Positions 8,793-16,787 of a DNA stretch of 52,930 nucleotides are shown here, piece by piece (position 1 is the first letter of the stretch; every line of letters begins with the position of its first letter). This DNA comes from Deltaproteobacteria bacterium. Its GTDB lineage: Bacteria > Desulfobacterota > Desulfuromonadia > Geobacterales > DSM-12255. Location of the stretch: positions 1 through 52,930 of the forward strand of contig JAJZTK010000010.1 of assembly GCA_021849045.1 (NCBI GenBank). The letters are read 5' to 3'. The translations under genes were made by a program, and so were the position numbers. A model generated the notes under the pieces. The model was not told the DNA's origin and did not search any database. It worked only from the letters and a program-made list of their open reading frames with translations.

Positions 8793-9290
8793 ATGGAAAA
8801 GCGCCTTGGAGAATTTCTGTCGACCGCGGCAGGTTTCTGCCTTCTGGTGATAACGATGCTGGCCGTGGCCGGACCGGCAGGGGCCGAATTCCGGCTATCC
8901 AGGGGGGAAACGGTCTATGTGCCGGTCTATTCCAACGTCTTTGTCGGCCCCAAGGCCCTCCCCTTCAACCTGGCAACCACCCTGAGCATCAGGAACATCG
9001 ATCCGACCCACCCGATGACCGTTACCTCGGTCGACTACCTGGACACCAATGGCAAGCCTGTCCGACGCTACCTGACCAAACCGCTCGGCCTGGCGCCGCT
9101 GGCCACCCATTACATCCACCTGGAGGAAAAGGATACCGCCGGCGGTTTCGGCGCCAAGTTCATCGTCAGGTGGGAGTCGGCACGGGTCATCAACGCCCCG
9201 ATCATCGAGTGCCTGATGATCGGCGCCACCTCCGGCCAAGGGATCTCTTTCGTGAGCCCCGGCCAGGAGATCAAGGACGGCACCCGCTGA
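8793..9290 (+). CDS. Exported DUF3124 protein
   Basis: A 165-residue protein with a signal peptide (hydrophobic stretch at about residues 10-30 ending GPAGAEF) and a single DUF3124-like domain. Typical segments are ETVYVPVYSNVF, TLSIRNIDPTHPMTV and ESARVINAPIIECLMIGAT. It is likely periplasmic. No function is established for the family. AGGAGGGG lies just upstream of the ATG. The gene ends directly on a 16-bp perfect hairpin shared with the convergent cupredoxin gene. Confidence 0.8.
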   Translation: MEKRLGEFLSTAAGFCLLVITMLAVAGPAGAEFRLSRGETVYVPVYSNVFVGPKALPFNLATTLSIRNIDPTHPMTVTSVDYLDTNGKPVRRYLTKPLGLAPLATHYIHLEEKDTAGGFGAKFIVRWESARVINAPIIECLMIGATSGQGISFVSPGQEIKDGTR

Positions 9291-9326
9291 ACAAGCAGGG
9301 GGACCGTCATGGTCCCCCTGCTTGTT
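9290..9326. terminator. Perfect 16-bp hairpin between convergent genes
   Basis: A perfect 16-bp stem (AACAAGCAGGGGGACC and its complement) closes on a 5-base loop gtcat. It begins on the last base of the DUF3124 stop codon and lies 22 bases before the cupredoxin stop codon. There is no clear T run on either side, so it may block read-through or stabilise 3' ends more than act as a classical intrinsic terminator. Confidence 0.65.
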
Positions 9327-9347
9327 ACCTGTTGGTAGCGGCGACCT

Positions 9348-9758
9348 CTACTCAACCACCTCCAGAACCCCTTCCATCCCCTTTTCCCGATGGCTTTCGA
9401 AGAAGAGGAGCTTCTTGCTGCAGTACATGGGATAGCTGCCAATCCTGGTCGGGGTAAAGCGGATGGTTTTGGGATCGGAGGAGAGGCTCTCCTCGAACTC
9501 GATCCCCGCCTCCGGCGCCTTGACCACGATGTTGTGGGGCACGAAGCCCGACTCTTTGCGTACCGTGAGCTCCACCGGCACGTTCACCCTGACGATGATA
9601 TGGTCCGGGTCAAAAAAGTACCCGCCCCCCACCAGCTCCACCCGCTGGACCCCGTCGTCGCCGACCGTGGCCCGGACCAGCCGCTTGGCCTCCCGGGCAC
9701 AAACGGTTACCGCCCCCAGCACGACGAACAGCAGTACCGGAAGTAACCAACGTTTCAT
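9348..9758 (-). CDS. Exported cupredoxin-domain protein
   Basis: A 136-residue secreted protein: signal peptide (MKRWLLPVLLFVVLGAVTVCA) followed by one cupredoxin fold. Candidate copper ligands follow the usual His...Cys...His...Met order: His in FVPHNIVV, Cys in YPMYCSKK, His in ESHREKG and Met in GMEGVLEV. This resembles plastocyanin-like or quinol-oxidase subunit II-like domains. Because the mature domain is small, it is probably a periplasmic electron carrier or copper binder. The partner is unknown. Confidence 0.8.
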   Translation of the reverse strand: MKRWLLPVLLFVVLGAVTVCAREAKRLVRATVGDDGVQRVELVGGGYFFDPDHIIVRVNVPVELTVRKESGFVPHNIVVKAPEAGIEFEESLSSDPKTIRFTPTRIGSYPMYCSKKLLFFESHREKGMEGVLEVVE

Positions 9759-9789
9759 CGCTACCGCCTCCCTTCAGGATACATTTAGA

Positions 9790-10368
9790 CTACGGCAACC
9801 GCGCCGCCACTGCCTGCCAGTCGATGTTCCGGAAAAACGCCTCGATGTAGTCCGCCCGCTTCAGCCCGTAGTCGAGCATGAAAGCGTGCTCGAAGACGTC
9901 CATGATCAAAAGGGGGGTACAACCGGCCGGATTGGCCACGTCGTGCTCGTTGATCCAGAAATTGATCAGCCGGTCCCCGACCGGGTCGAGATAGAGCCCG
10001 ACCCAGCCGATGCCGCGCATGGCGCCGGTGGCCCTGAAATCCTTTTCCCAGAGTTCGACGCTGCCGAACGATGCAGCCAGCTTGCCGGCCAGAGCAGTTC
10101 CCTGGCCCAGAGGGGCACTGCCGCCAAGGTTGCCGAAATAGAGCTCGTGGAGCCGCATGCCATTGAACTCCCACCCCAGGCGGCGCTTCAGCTCGGCATA
10201 TTCCGGAGTCGCCCCCTTGCCGTCCGCGATCAGCTGCGCCAGGGTATCCAACAGTTTGCCACTGTTGGTCACATACCCCTGGTAGAGGGTGAAATGGTTC
10301 TTCAAAAGCGTCTCACTGAAGCCGGGAATGCCGATCAGCCTGCCATAATCCTGTGCCGTGTATGCCAT
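9790..10368 (-). CDS. Iron/manganese superoxide dismutase
   Basis: A 192-residue Fe/Mn-type superoxide dismutase without a signal peptide, so cytoplasmic. Metal ligands are in the expected places: His25, His74 (in MRLHELYF), Asp157 and His161 (in MDVFEHAFMLDYG). Several normally invariant aromatic motifs differ: the second ligand is followed by ELYFGNLGG and the usual GSGW block reads GIGWVGLYLD. A NEHDV segment sits where a second-sphere gating residue is expected. It therefore belongs to a divergent branch, and I do not predict the metal. Confidence 0.9.
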   Translation of the reverse strand: MAYTAQDYGRLIGIPGFSETLLKNHFTLYQGYVTNSGKLLDTLAQLIADGKGATPEYAELKRRLGWEFNGMRLHELYFGNLGGSAPLGQGTALAGKLAASFGSVELWEKDFRATGAMRGIGWVGLYLDPVGDRLINFWINEHDVANPAGCTPLLIMDVFEHAFMLDYGLKRADYIEAFFRNIDWQAVAARLP

Positions 10369-10470
10369 GGTCCTTGCCTCCTTTGGGTTGCAGTGTCGCC
10401 TGTGCGACGTAACGAATCTACCTTTCCGTTTACCACAATCAAGTGCGGATGCAATGCGAGAGGAACAGAA

Positions 10471-10499
10471 TTGACATCGGCCGGCCGGCCGGGTAGAAG
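10471..10499 (+). promoter_or_regulatory. Sigma-70-type promoter of the NUDIX gene
   Basis: TTGACA (10471-10476) and TAGAAG (10494-10499) are separated by 17 bases, about 60 bases before the NUDIX start. The spacer is an unusual run of GGCC repeats forming overlapping palindromes. Confidence 0.6.
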
Positions 10500-10561
10500 G
10501 GAAGCAGCAGAGCGTAAGGTTACCGGAACGGGGAGATCATGTTTCGGGAAAGGATGATTGA

Positions 10562-11023
10562 ATGGAGAGCCCGCGTCATATCGTGGTAGTCGGCTGCCTG
10601 GTGCGCAATGCCGACGACAGGGTGCTGCTGATCCGGCACCACAAACGGGGATGGGAGATTCCACAGGGACGGGTCGAGGAGGGAGAAAGCCTGATCGAGG
10701 CGCTCCACCGCGAACTCCTTGAGGAGACCGGGGTGACGGTGACTCTGGGGCCGCTGGCCTGCGTCTGGTCGAAACTGACGCCTCCGGCAGCGCTCATTTT
10801 TGCCTTTATCGCCCGCTATTGCCGGGGCAACCTGACCCCCAGCGCCGAAACCCCTGAACTCGGCTGGTTTGCCGTAGAGGAAGCGCTGGCCATGGTAGCC
10901 AACCCGGTAAATCGTGATCGCCTGGCAGCCCTGCTGGAGTATGCAGGGAACGTGACGTTCGGCGCCTATACCACCGGCCCCTATCAGAAGGTGGCGGAAA
11001 CCGTTACGGGGCCATTGCCGTGA
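10562..11023 (+). CDS. NUDIX hydrolase
   Basis: A 153-residue NUDIX phosphohydrolase that would cleave a nucleoside-diphosphate-linked substrate. The NUDIX box G-X5-E-X7-REUXEE-X-G-U is intact from GRVEEGESLIEALHRELLEE into TGV at about residues 38-60. The upstream WEIPQGRV segment is typical of house-cleaning pyrophosphatases. The substrate cannot be assigned. The start ATG has an AAAGGA site about 10 bases upstream. The gene diverges from the superoxide dismutase gene. Confidence 0.88.
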   Translation: MESPRHIVVVGCLVRNADDRVLLIRHHKRGWEIPQGRVEEGESLIEALHRELLEETGVTVTLGPLACVWSKLTPPAALIFAFIARYCRGNLTPSAETPELGWFAVEEALAMVANPVNRDRLAALLEYAGNVTFGAYTTGPYQKVAETVTGPLP

Positions 11024-11043
11024 GCCACGGTAAGGCCGGAGGA

Positions 11044-11550
11044 CTACCCGCGCCGTCTCCCCTTAGCTTTAGCTAACGTCCGTTCCTCCACCAGCACAAT
11101 CGGCACTGGTGGCGTCTCCTGGACACCAAGAATGGTCACGAGTTTGTCAAGCCCACCGGCGATCTCCCGAAGCGTATCCATCGACAGCGACCCCAACCCC
11201 TTCAACAGCACCCCTTGAAACACCTCCGGGGCCTCTGCCACTAACGTTACACCCAGCGGGGTAAGGTCGATCTCCACCACCCGCCGGTCGGTCCGGGAAC
11301 GGGTACGCGACACCAATCCTTGCACTTCGAGCCGGTCGATGATTCCCACCACAGTGGCCGGGTGCAGATACATCCGCTTGGCCAGCTCCTACACCCTGAT
11401 CGGGGCGCGCTCGGCGATGACCTTGATGGCCCAGAGCTGGGGGCCGGTCAGACCGGTTTCCCTAACCACCCGCTTCGAGTGTTCGTTGACGAATTGAAAC
11501 ACCCGGCGGATGTTGTCGAGGATCTCCGCAACCATCGGATCATTTGGCAT
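11044..11550 (-). pseudogene. MarR-family regulator interrupted by one in-frame amber codon
   Basis: Both halves of a MarR-type winged-helix repressor lie in the same frame, separated only by TAG at 11391-11389. The first half (MPNDPMVAEILDNIRRVFQF ... GPQLWAIKVIAERAPIRV) holds the dimerisation helices. The second resumes immediately as ELAKRMYLHPATVVGIIDRLEVQGLV with the recognition helix and the wing DRR. A TCG-to-TAG change would account for it, since Ser is usual before ELA. The start ATG at 11550 has GGAGA upstream. No frameshift or other lesion is visible, so this is a recent inactivation, a sequencing error, or a read-through case. Confidence 0.8.
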
Positions 11551-11569
11551 GATGTCTCCAAAAAAATCA

Positions 11570-11584
11570 GCAAAATTATTTTGC
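11570..11584. promoter_or_regulatory. Palindromic operator candidate upstream of marR
   Basis: A perfect 15-base palindrome with one central base, GCAAAAT-t-ATTTTGC, lies 20 bases upstream of the marR start and between marR and the divergent pal gene. MarR proteins commonly repress their own divergent promoter region through such AT-rich palindromes. Confidence 0.55.
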
Positions 11585-11708
11585 ATTCAAATAATATGCG
11601 TAGTAATCTTTTTTAGCATAAACATTCTCGGCAATCAATGTCTACACCAGCTTCCTGGCGACATCCCCGGCGAAGCGGATCGAGACAAGAAAACAAGGAG
11701 GAATATCA

Positions 11709-12293
11709 ATGAAACGCGTAGTTCTGTCTATTCTGGCTCTGACATGTGCAACCATGGTTGCAGGGGGGTGTGCAAAGCAGGAATTGGTCAAGAAGGATGA
11801 CCAGCTTGCCCCTGCGGCAACAGCGACGACTCCCGCAAAGGCGGCCGCCGTCACCCCGGCGCAGTCGGCACAACAGAACCCATCCAGCCAGCAGGCAGCT
11901 GCCAAGGAGGTAGTGACCGACAACGCAAAGCAGGCAAAAGCGTCCGACCAGCTCACGGCATCACTGAACCAGATCTATTTTGCATTTGACTCAAACGCCT
12001 TGAGTGACGAAGCCCGCGCCACCCTGGCAAAAAATGCCGCTTTCCTGAAGCAGAACAAGGCCGCAACCGTCAGGATCGAAGGCAATTGCGACGAGCGGGG
12101 GTCGGACGAGTACAACTTGGCTCTTGGCGAAAAGCGGGCCCAGGCAGCGCGGCAATACCTGGTAACCCTGGGAACAGCTGCAAATCGCCTCTCCGTTATC
12201 AGCTACGGCAAGGAAAAACCAGCCGATCAGGGGCACTCCGAGGAAGCGTGGGCGAAGAACCGGCGCGACGAATTCGTACTGGTTCAACGCTGA
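11709..12293 (+). CDS. pal: Peptidoglycan-associated lipoprotein (Pal/OmpA family)
   Basis: Outer-membrane lipoprotein that anchors the envelope to peptidoglycan in the Tol-Pal system, 194 residues. A signal peptide with lipobox VAGGC puts lipidated Cys at about residue 21. A low-complexity Ala/Gln/Thr linker follows to about residue 80, then an OmpA-C domain with IYFAFDSNALSDEA, IEGNCDERGSDEYNLALGEKRA and RRDEFVL, the peptidoglycan-binding signature. A strong AAGGAGG precedes the ATG. tol genes are not in the window. Confidence 0.92.
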   Translation: MKRVVLSILALTCATMVAGGCAKQELVKKDDQLAPAATATTPAKAAAVTPAQSAQQNPSSQQAAAKEVVTDNAKQAKASDQLTASLNQIYFAFDSNALSDEARATLAKNAAFLKQNKAATVRIEGNCDERGSDEYNLALGEKRAQAARQYLVTLGTAANRLSVISYGKEKPADQGHSEEAWAKNRRDEFVLVQR

Positions 12294-12335
12294 CCGTTTT
12301 TTTCTGCTGCACAGCGCCTCTGAAAGCCGCTTTTC

Positions 12336-12375
12336 GGGCGGGCATGCCGGTAGACTCCGGCTGCCCGCCCTTTCA
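12336..12375 (+). terminator. Hairpin downstream of pal
   Basis: A 9-bp stem GGGCGGGCA / TGCCCGCCC with an inner CCGG/CCGG pair is followed by a short CTTTC. It starts 43 bases after the pal stop and is a probable terminator with a weak T run. Confidence 0.6.
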
Positions 12376-12504
12376 GTACGGACGCCCCTCGTCTTGCCAA
12401 CAAATTTCCACTTATCATTTCCCGAAATATCTGGTATGAACTATGTACTGACTCTCTCGCACCCGGCGAGCATCGTGACCTCACTGGAAAGGCAGGTAAG
12501 CACC

Positions 12505-12657
12505 GTGGCAGAAAACTCAAACGGCTTCGGCTCAGGAACTCTCGTCTTGTCGTTCATCACCGGACTGGCTGCCGGCGTCGCCGCAGTACTCCTCTACACT
12601 GCCAAGGAGCAGTCCCAGGAACATCAGGAACAACAGGAAGAGCACCTGTTCATTTAA
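12505..12657 (+). CDS. Small YtxH-like membrane protein
   Basis: A 50-residue protein: one Gly/Ala-rich membrane segment (GTLVLSFITGLAAGVAAVLLYT) followed by a charged, Gln/Glu-rich tail KEQSQEHQEQQEEHLFI. This is the layout of YtxH-domain general-stress-like proteins. The GTG at 12505 is preceded by GCAGGT and fits the short family N-terminus; an ATG at 12436 would add 23 residues with no strong ribosome site. The function is unknown. Confidence 0.65.
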   Translation: MAENSNGFGSGTLVLSFITGLAAGVAAVLLYTAKEQSQEHQEQQEEHLFI

Positions 12658-12835
12658 GGGACACGGAACAGACGGTTGTTAGTTTGATCCAGGTCCCTCA
12701 GGCTTGCCCAACCCGGCAGTATCGATGGTGTCGACCGTTCCCGGTGGGCACCACCCCCACCTTTGTGCACCAGCGTCTCCATCCCGGTGATCGCAGTGCA
12801 GTGCATGTTCCCCATTTGAAGACATAGGAGGTCCC

Positions 12836-14614
12836 ATGGAAACCAGCACTCCTATCCAGGGCTGGGATACCACCCCGCTCTATGCAGGTCCGGAAGCACC
12901 GGAACTGTCCCGCGATTTCCAGACCGGCGAAGCGGCTGCCCGGCAGTTCCGTGATGCCTGGCTCGGCCGGATCGTTGAACTCGACGCCGGTGCACTGCTC
13001 ACGGCCCTGACTGCCTATGAAGCGCTTCACGAACAGTTGTCAAAACCCCAGATGTACGCCCATCTTCTCTTTGCCGCCGATTCCGAGCACGATCCCCACA
13101 AGCAGCTCTCCCAGCAGGCAATGGAGTTTGGCAACCGGGTGACCCGGGAGATCCTGTTTTTCGAGCTGGAGATCATGCAGATTGCCGACGACCGGTTCGC
13201 TGCACTCCTGGACGATCCGCTGCTGGCCAACTACCGGCACTTCCTGGCCGGGGTCCGCAAGTTCCGCCCCTATGCCCTGCCGGAGCGGGAGGAACAGCTC
13301 CTGAAGCAGAAGAACCTGACCGGCAGCGAGGCGTTTGCCCGGCTGTTTGAAGAGTTGTCCGCCTCCCTCCGTTTCCCCTTCAACCTGGACGGGGAACAAC
13401 GGGAGATGACAGGAGAAGAGCTTCTCGCCCTCCTGCACCACCCGGACGGCACCGTGCGGGAACGCGCCTTTGCCACCTTCCTGGACGGCCATGGCGGGCA
13501 TGCCATCGTCCTCTCCACCATCTTCAACACCGTTGCCCTCGACCACGGGCAGGAACTGGAGCTGCGGGGGTATCGCCACCCCATGGAACCGACCAACATC
13601 GGCAACGAACTCCCGGACCAGGTGGTGGAAAACCTGATGGCCGTTTCCGAGACAAACTACCCGCTGGCCAGGGACTACTTCCGGCTCAAGGCCCGTCTCC
13701 TCGGTCTGCCCCGCCTGAAGAACTCAGATATCTACGCCCCGGTGGGAGAAACCCACCGCACCTACACCTTTGACGAGGCCCGCGACCTGGTGCTGGAGTC
13801 CGTTGAGCGGTTCAACCCCGCCTACCGGCCGATCATCGAGGCATTCTTTGCCGACGCCCGCATCGACGTCCCCCCACGGCCCGGCAAGACCGGTGGCGCC
13901 TTCTGCATGGGGATGACCCCATCGCTCCCACCCTATGTGCTGGTCAACTTCACCGGCACCCTGCGGGACGTCTCCACGCTGGCCCACGAACTGGGACACG
14001 GCCTCCATTTCGTCCTGTCCCAGCAGCAGACCATGATCAACTACCATGCGCCGCTGCCGCTGGCCGAGACGGCCTCGGTGTTTGCCGAAATGCTCCTCAC
14101 CCGGCACCTGCTGGAGCGGGAAAGCGACCCGGGCGTGCGCATCGCCCTGCTCTGCGCCAAGATCGAGGAGATCATTGCCACCACCTTCCGCCAGAATGTG
14201 CTGACCCGTTTCGAGCAGCGACTGCACCTGGAGCGGGCTGACGGGCTCCTGACCGCCGGACGGATCGGCGACCTCTGGTGGGAGGAGAATGCCCGGCTCT
14301 ACGGCGACGCAGTGGAGATGATCGAACCGTATCGCTGGGGGTGGATCTACATCTCCCACTTCATCCACACCCGTTTCTACTGCTACTCATACACCTTTGC
14401 CGAGCTGTTGGTACTTGCCCTGTACCGCCGCTACCAGGAACTGGGCACCGGCTTTGTCCCCAGCTACGAAGCAATCCTCGCCAGCGGCGGCAGCCAGTCG
14501 CCGGCCGACACGGTCCGGCCGGCCGGGATCGACCTCTTTGCCCCGGATTTCTGGCAGAAGGGGTATGACGTGCTGGGAGAACTGCTGGAAGAACTGAAAA
14601 CTTTGGTCAGCTAA
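12836..14614 (+). CDS. pepF: Oligoendopeptidase F (M3 family zinc peptidase)
   Basis: A 592-residue cytoplasmic zinc metallopeptidase of family M3 that cleaves short peptides. The HEXXH motif is H384-ELGH388 within STLAHELGHGLHF, and the third zinc ligand is Glu411 in LAETASVFAE. The N-terminal helical M3 domain (QPMYAHLLFAADSEHDP-like region) and the C-terminal FYCYSYTFAELLVLALY are family-typical. An AGGAGG site lies just upstream of the ATG. An intrinsic terminator starts 3 bases after the stop codon, so the gene is likely monocistronic. Confidence 0.94.
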   Translation: METSTPIQGWDTTPLYAGPEAPELSRDFQTGEAAARQFRDAWLGRIVELDAGALLTALTAYEALHEQLSKPQMYAHLLFAADSEHDPHKQLSQQAMEFGNRVTREILFFELEIMQIADDRFAALLDDPLLANYRHFLAGVRKFRPYALPEREEQLLKQKNLTGSEAFARLFEELSASLRFPFNLDGEQREMTGEELLALLHHPDGTVRERAFATFLDGHGGHAIVLSTIFNTVALDHGQELELRGYRHPMEPTNIGNELPDQVVENLMAVSETNYPLARDYFRLKARLLGLPRLKNSDIYAPVGETHRTYTFDEARDLVLESVERFNPAYRPIIEAFFADARIDVPPRPGKTGGAFCMGMTPSLPPYVLVNFTGTLRDVSTLAHELGHGLHFVLSQQQTMINYHAPLPLAETASVFAEMLLTRHLLERESDPGVRIALLCAKIEEIIATTFRQNVLTRFEQRLHLERADGLLTAGRIGDLWWEENARLYGDAVEMIEPYRWGWIYISHFIHTRFYCYSYTFAELLVLALYRRYQELGTGFVPSYEAILASGGSQSPADTVRPAGIDLFAPDFWQKGYDVLGELLEELKTLVS

Positions 14615-14617
14615 CGG

Positions 14618-14645
14618 AAAAGGCCCGCGGAAGCGGGCCTTTTTG
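14618..14645 (+). terminator. Intrinsic terminator of pepF
   Basis: An 11-bp stem AAAAGGCCCGC / GCGGGCCTTTT with loop ggaa directly follows the pepF stop. The A/T arms give T runs on both strands, so it can also serve the convergent carbonic anhydrase gene. Confidence 0.9.
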
Positions 14646-14666
14646 TATCCGGAGAACCGTGTAGTG

Positions 14667-15335
14667 TTACTTGAGCAGCCGCACCTGGCCATCATCAAGG
14701 TCGTACTTGGCAGCAACGATCTTCAGCTTCCCCTCGTTTACCAGATGCTTGAGGAGCGGCGACTGCTTGGTCAGGTTGGCTGACACCAGTTTCACGTTGT
14801 CGTCGATGGCCGTCTCCACCAGAGCAGCCTTGTCAGCCCCTTTGTACTCCTTGCGGGCCTGCTTGACGGCCGGGGCAATGGTCTTGATGATGGCGCCGAG
14901 GTTCCCCTCCGGCTTCCCCTTGGCTTCCACGGCAGCCGTCACTGCACCGCACCGCTCATGACCGAGCACCACCACCAGCGGTGAACCTAGATGCTCGGCA
15001 GCATACTCGACACTCCCGACGACGACCGGATCGGGCACATTGCCGGCCACCCGCACGACAAAGACTTCACCCAGCCCCTTGTCGAAAACGATCTCCGGCG
15101 GCACCCGGGAGTCGGAACAGGAGAGAATGATGGCATAGGGATGCTGGCTCGTGGCCAGCGACTCCCGGGTGTGGGCATCACTCAGCTTCTGGCCGGTCGT
15201 CTGCTGCTCGACGTAGCGTTTGTTCCCTTCCAGCAGCTTTTGCAGCGCCTCGTCCGCCGAAATCCCGCTGCCGGCTCCGGACCCGAGGGCCAACGCCCCG
15301 GAGAGCACCAGTGAAGCAATTACCACGAAACCCAC
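14667..15335 (-). CDS. Exported beta-class carbonic anhydrase
   Basis: Zinc enzyme interconverting CO2 and bicarbonate, 222 residues from the first conventional start. The beta-class active site is complete: Cys and the Asp-Arg dyad in ILSCSDSRVPPE, then His and Cys in VLGHERCGAV. A hydrophobic signal sequence (VVIASLVLSGALALG) indicates export to the periplasm. The GTG at 15335 is the only standard start, but the in-frame codons upstream encode I-R-K-K-I-L-V, a perfect signal-peptide n-region. GGAGG stands 4 bases before an ATT at 15353, so translation may begin at that unusual codon. Confidence 0.88.
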   Translation of the reverse strand: MGFVVIASLVLSGALALGSGAGSGISADEALQKLLEGNKRYVEQQTTGQKLSDAHTRESLATSQHPYAIILSCSDSRVPPEIVFDKGLGEVFVVRVAGNVPDPVVVGSVEYAAEHLGSPLVVVLGHERCGAVTAAVEAKGKPEGNLGAIIKTIAPAVKQARKEYKGADKAALVETAIDDNVKLVSANLTKQSPLLKHLVNEGKLKIVAAKYDLDDGQVRLLK

Positions 15336-15385
15336 CAGAATCTTTTTCCTAATGATTCCTCCAAAAAAAATTTATTAGGGGACAG

Positions 15386-15414
15386 AAATTAGCATTGTCA
15401 CACCGTAGTGTCAA
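15386..15414 (-). promoter_or_regulatory. Promoter of the carbonic anhydrase gene
   Basis: On the minus strand TTGACA (15414-15409), a 17-base spacer and TAATTT (15391-15386) with an upstream TGC (extended -10). The expected transcript would contain the GGAGG near 15360. Confidence 0.55.
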
Positions 15415-15468
15415 CCCTTGCCGAGATCCGACGCGTGGTTATCAAACGATAGGCGACATCCGGCACAT

Positions 15469-16275
15469 TCATTTCATCTTGGCCTTGATACGGGCAAACG
15501 CCCCTTTGTCGGTCGGACCGCTGTACTTCATGGCAGGAAGCTGGCCAATGGCCGTATTTACCCGCCCCACCCGCTCGGCAGTCAGCGGATGGGAGGAAAA
15601 GAACTGGGCCAGTTGGGACGGCTGCTGCGCCTGCATACTGTCCAGCTTGGTGAAAAAGGTGAGCATCCCCTTGGGGTCGTAGCCGGCCCTGGCCATGGTC
15701 TCCACCCCCAGATAGTCGGCCTGGTTTTCCATTCCCCGACTGTAGGCCATGGTACCGGCCTGACCGAAGAGGGATGCGGCCAGTTGGCTGAGTTGACCGG
15801 AGTTCTGGCCGAGAAGCAGTTGCAGCACAAGGGAGTAGCCGTACTGCTGGGTCATCTGGCGGGTGCCGTGACGCGCCACCCCATGGTTGATCTCGTGGGC
15901 CATGACCCCGGCCAGTTCATCTTCGCTGGCAGCGGTCTTGATCAGGCCGGTATGGACATAGATATGACCGCCCGGCACCGCAAAGGCATTGACACTGTCA
16001 TCCTTGATCACCTTGAAGGTGAACGGGAAGGGTACCTCCCTGGCCCCGGTCAGGAGCCGCTTGCCAACCCGGTCCACATAGCCGTTCACCTCGGGATCGG
16101 TTACCACCTGGCGCTGTTTCTCGATCTCGGCGGTAAACTTGGTTCCCAGCTCCTTCTCCTCGTCCACGGAGATCAGGTTGATCCCCTGTAGGTCGGTCAT
16201 GTTGACGCTACAGCCGGAAAGCAGCCCGGCAAAAACGAGGAGGGCCAATACTAACGAACGAAATAGTGTCATCAT
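15469..16275 (-). CDS. M48-family zinc metalloprotease lipoprotein
   Basis: A 268-residue periplasmic metalloprotease of the BepA/LoiP type, implicated in envelope quality control in relatives. The signal peptide ends in lipobox LLSGC (Cys22). The zinc motif is HEINH within VMAHEINHGVARH, and the downstream Glu ligand lies in MENQADYLGVE. SSHPLTAERV near the C-terminus is another M48B hallmark. A purine-rich AAGGGGGAG precedes tandem ATG codons (16275 or 16272). It is the last gene of the sppA-dppBC run, 13 bases after the preceding gene. Confidence 0.9.
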   Translation of the reverse strand: MMTLFRSLVLALLVFAGLLSGCSVNMTDLQGINLISVDEEKELGTKFTAEIEKQRQVVTDPEVNGYVDRVGKRLLTGAREVPFPFTFKVIKDDSVNAFAVPGGHIYVHTGLIKTAASEDELAGVMAHEINHGVARHGTRQMTQQYGYSLVLQLLLGQNSGQLSQLAASLFGQAGTMAYSRGMENQADYLGVETMARAGYDPKGMLTFFTKLDSMQAQQPSQLAQFFSSHPLTAERVGRVNTAIGQLPAMKYSGPTDKGAFARIKAKMK

Positions 16276-16288
16276 CTCCCCCTTACCC

Positions 16289-16771
16289 TTATTCCTTCAG
16301 GGAGCATTCCCGCTCCCAGGTGTAGTAGCCATCCTCCTCGATGGACCAGAATGAGTCGATCCGGCTGCTGAACCAGGGGAGCGCCTCACACTCCGCTTCG
16401 ACGGTCTGAAGAAACACGGCGGAGATCAATCCCTCCCCATGCAGAAAGTGGTAGAAGGCCCTGATGCCGGCCAGGTGCCGGGCCAGTTCGTCCACGTTCG
16501 GCTCCAGGGTATTGACGATGTACCAGTTGCCGGCAAACTGGCGGATCAGGCCGGGCGGCTCGTCGAACGGGTTACGGCGCATCCGGTCCACCACGAAATC
16601 GCGGAGATAATAGTCCGCACTGTTGGCTAGCAGCGTCGCATCCCGTGGCGTCAACCCTGCCGCAAGCCTGTTGTCGTAGAAACGGCGCAGGAGGGACTGA
16701 CAGAGGCTGTCCACCCGCAGTTCGTCCTCCAGCGACTCGATATCGAAGTCGTTCTTGTTTATGTCAGTCAT
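16289..16771 (-). CDS. Conserved-looking hypothetical protein
   Basis: A 160-residue soluble, acidic protein that I do not recognise. It is rich in aromatic residues near the C-terminus (WFSSRIDSFWSIEEDGYYTW). A segment RDATLLANSADYYLRDFVVDRMRRNPF is predicted helical. There is no signal peptide or membrane segment. It sits 16 bases after dppC and 13 bases before the M48 lipoprotein gene on the same strand, so it is most likely co-transcribed with them. Confidence 0.7.
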   Translation of the reverse strand: MTDINKNDFDIESLEDELRVDSLCQSLLRRFYDNRLAAGLTPRDATLLANSADYYLRDFVVDRMRRNPFDEPPGLIRQFAGNWYIVNTLEPNVDELARHLAGIRAFYHFLHGEGLISAVFLQTVEAECEALPWFSSRIDSFWSIEEDGYYTWERECSLKE

Positions 16772-16787
16772 ACGGGTACCTTTGTTT

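Noticed and set aside
11389-11391. Amber codon in marR read as pyrrolysine
   Set aside because: Nothing in the window suggests a pyrrolysine system, and a serine-to-stop change explains the position.
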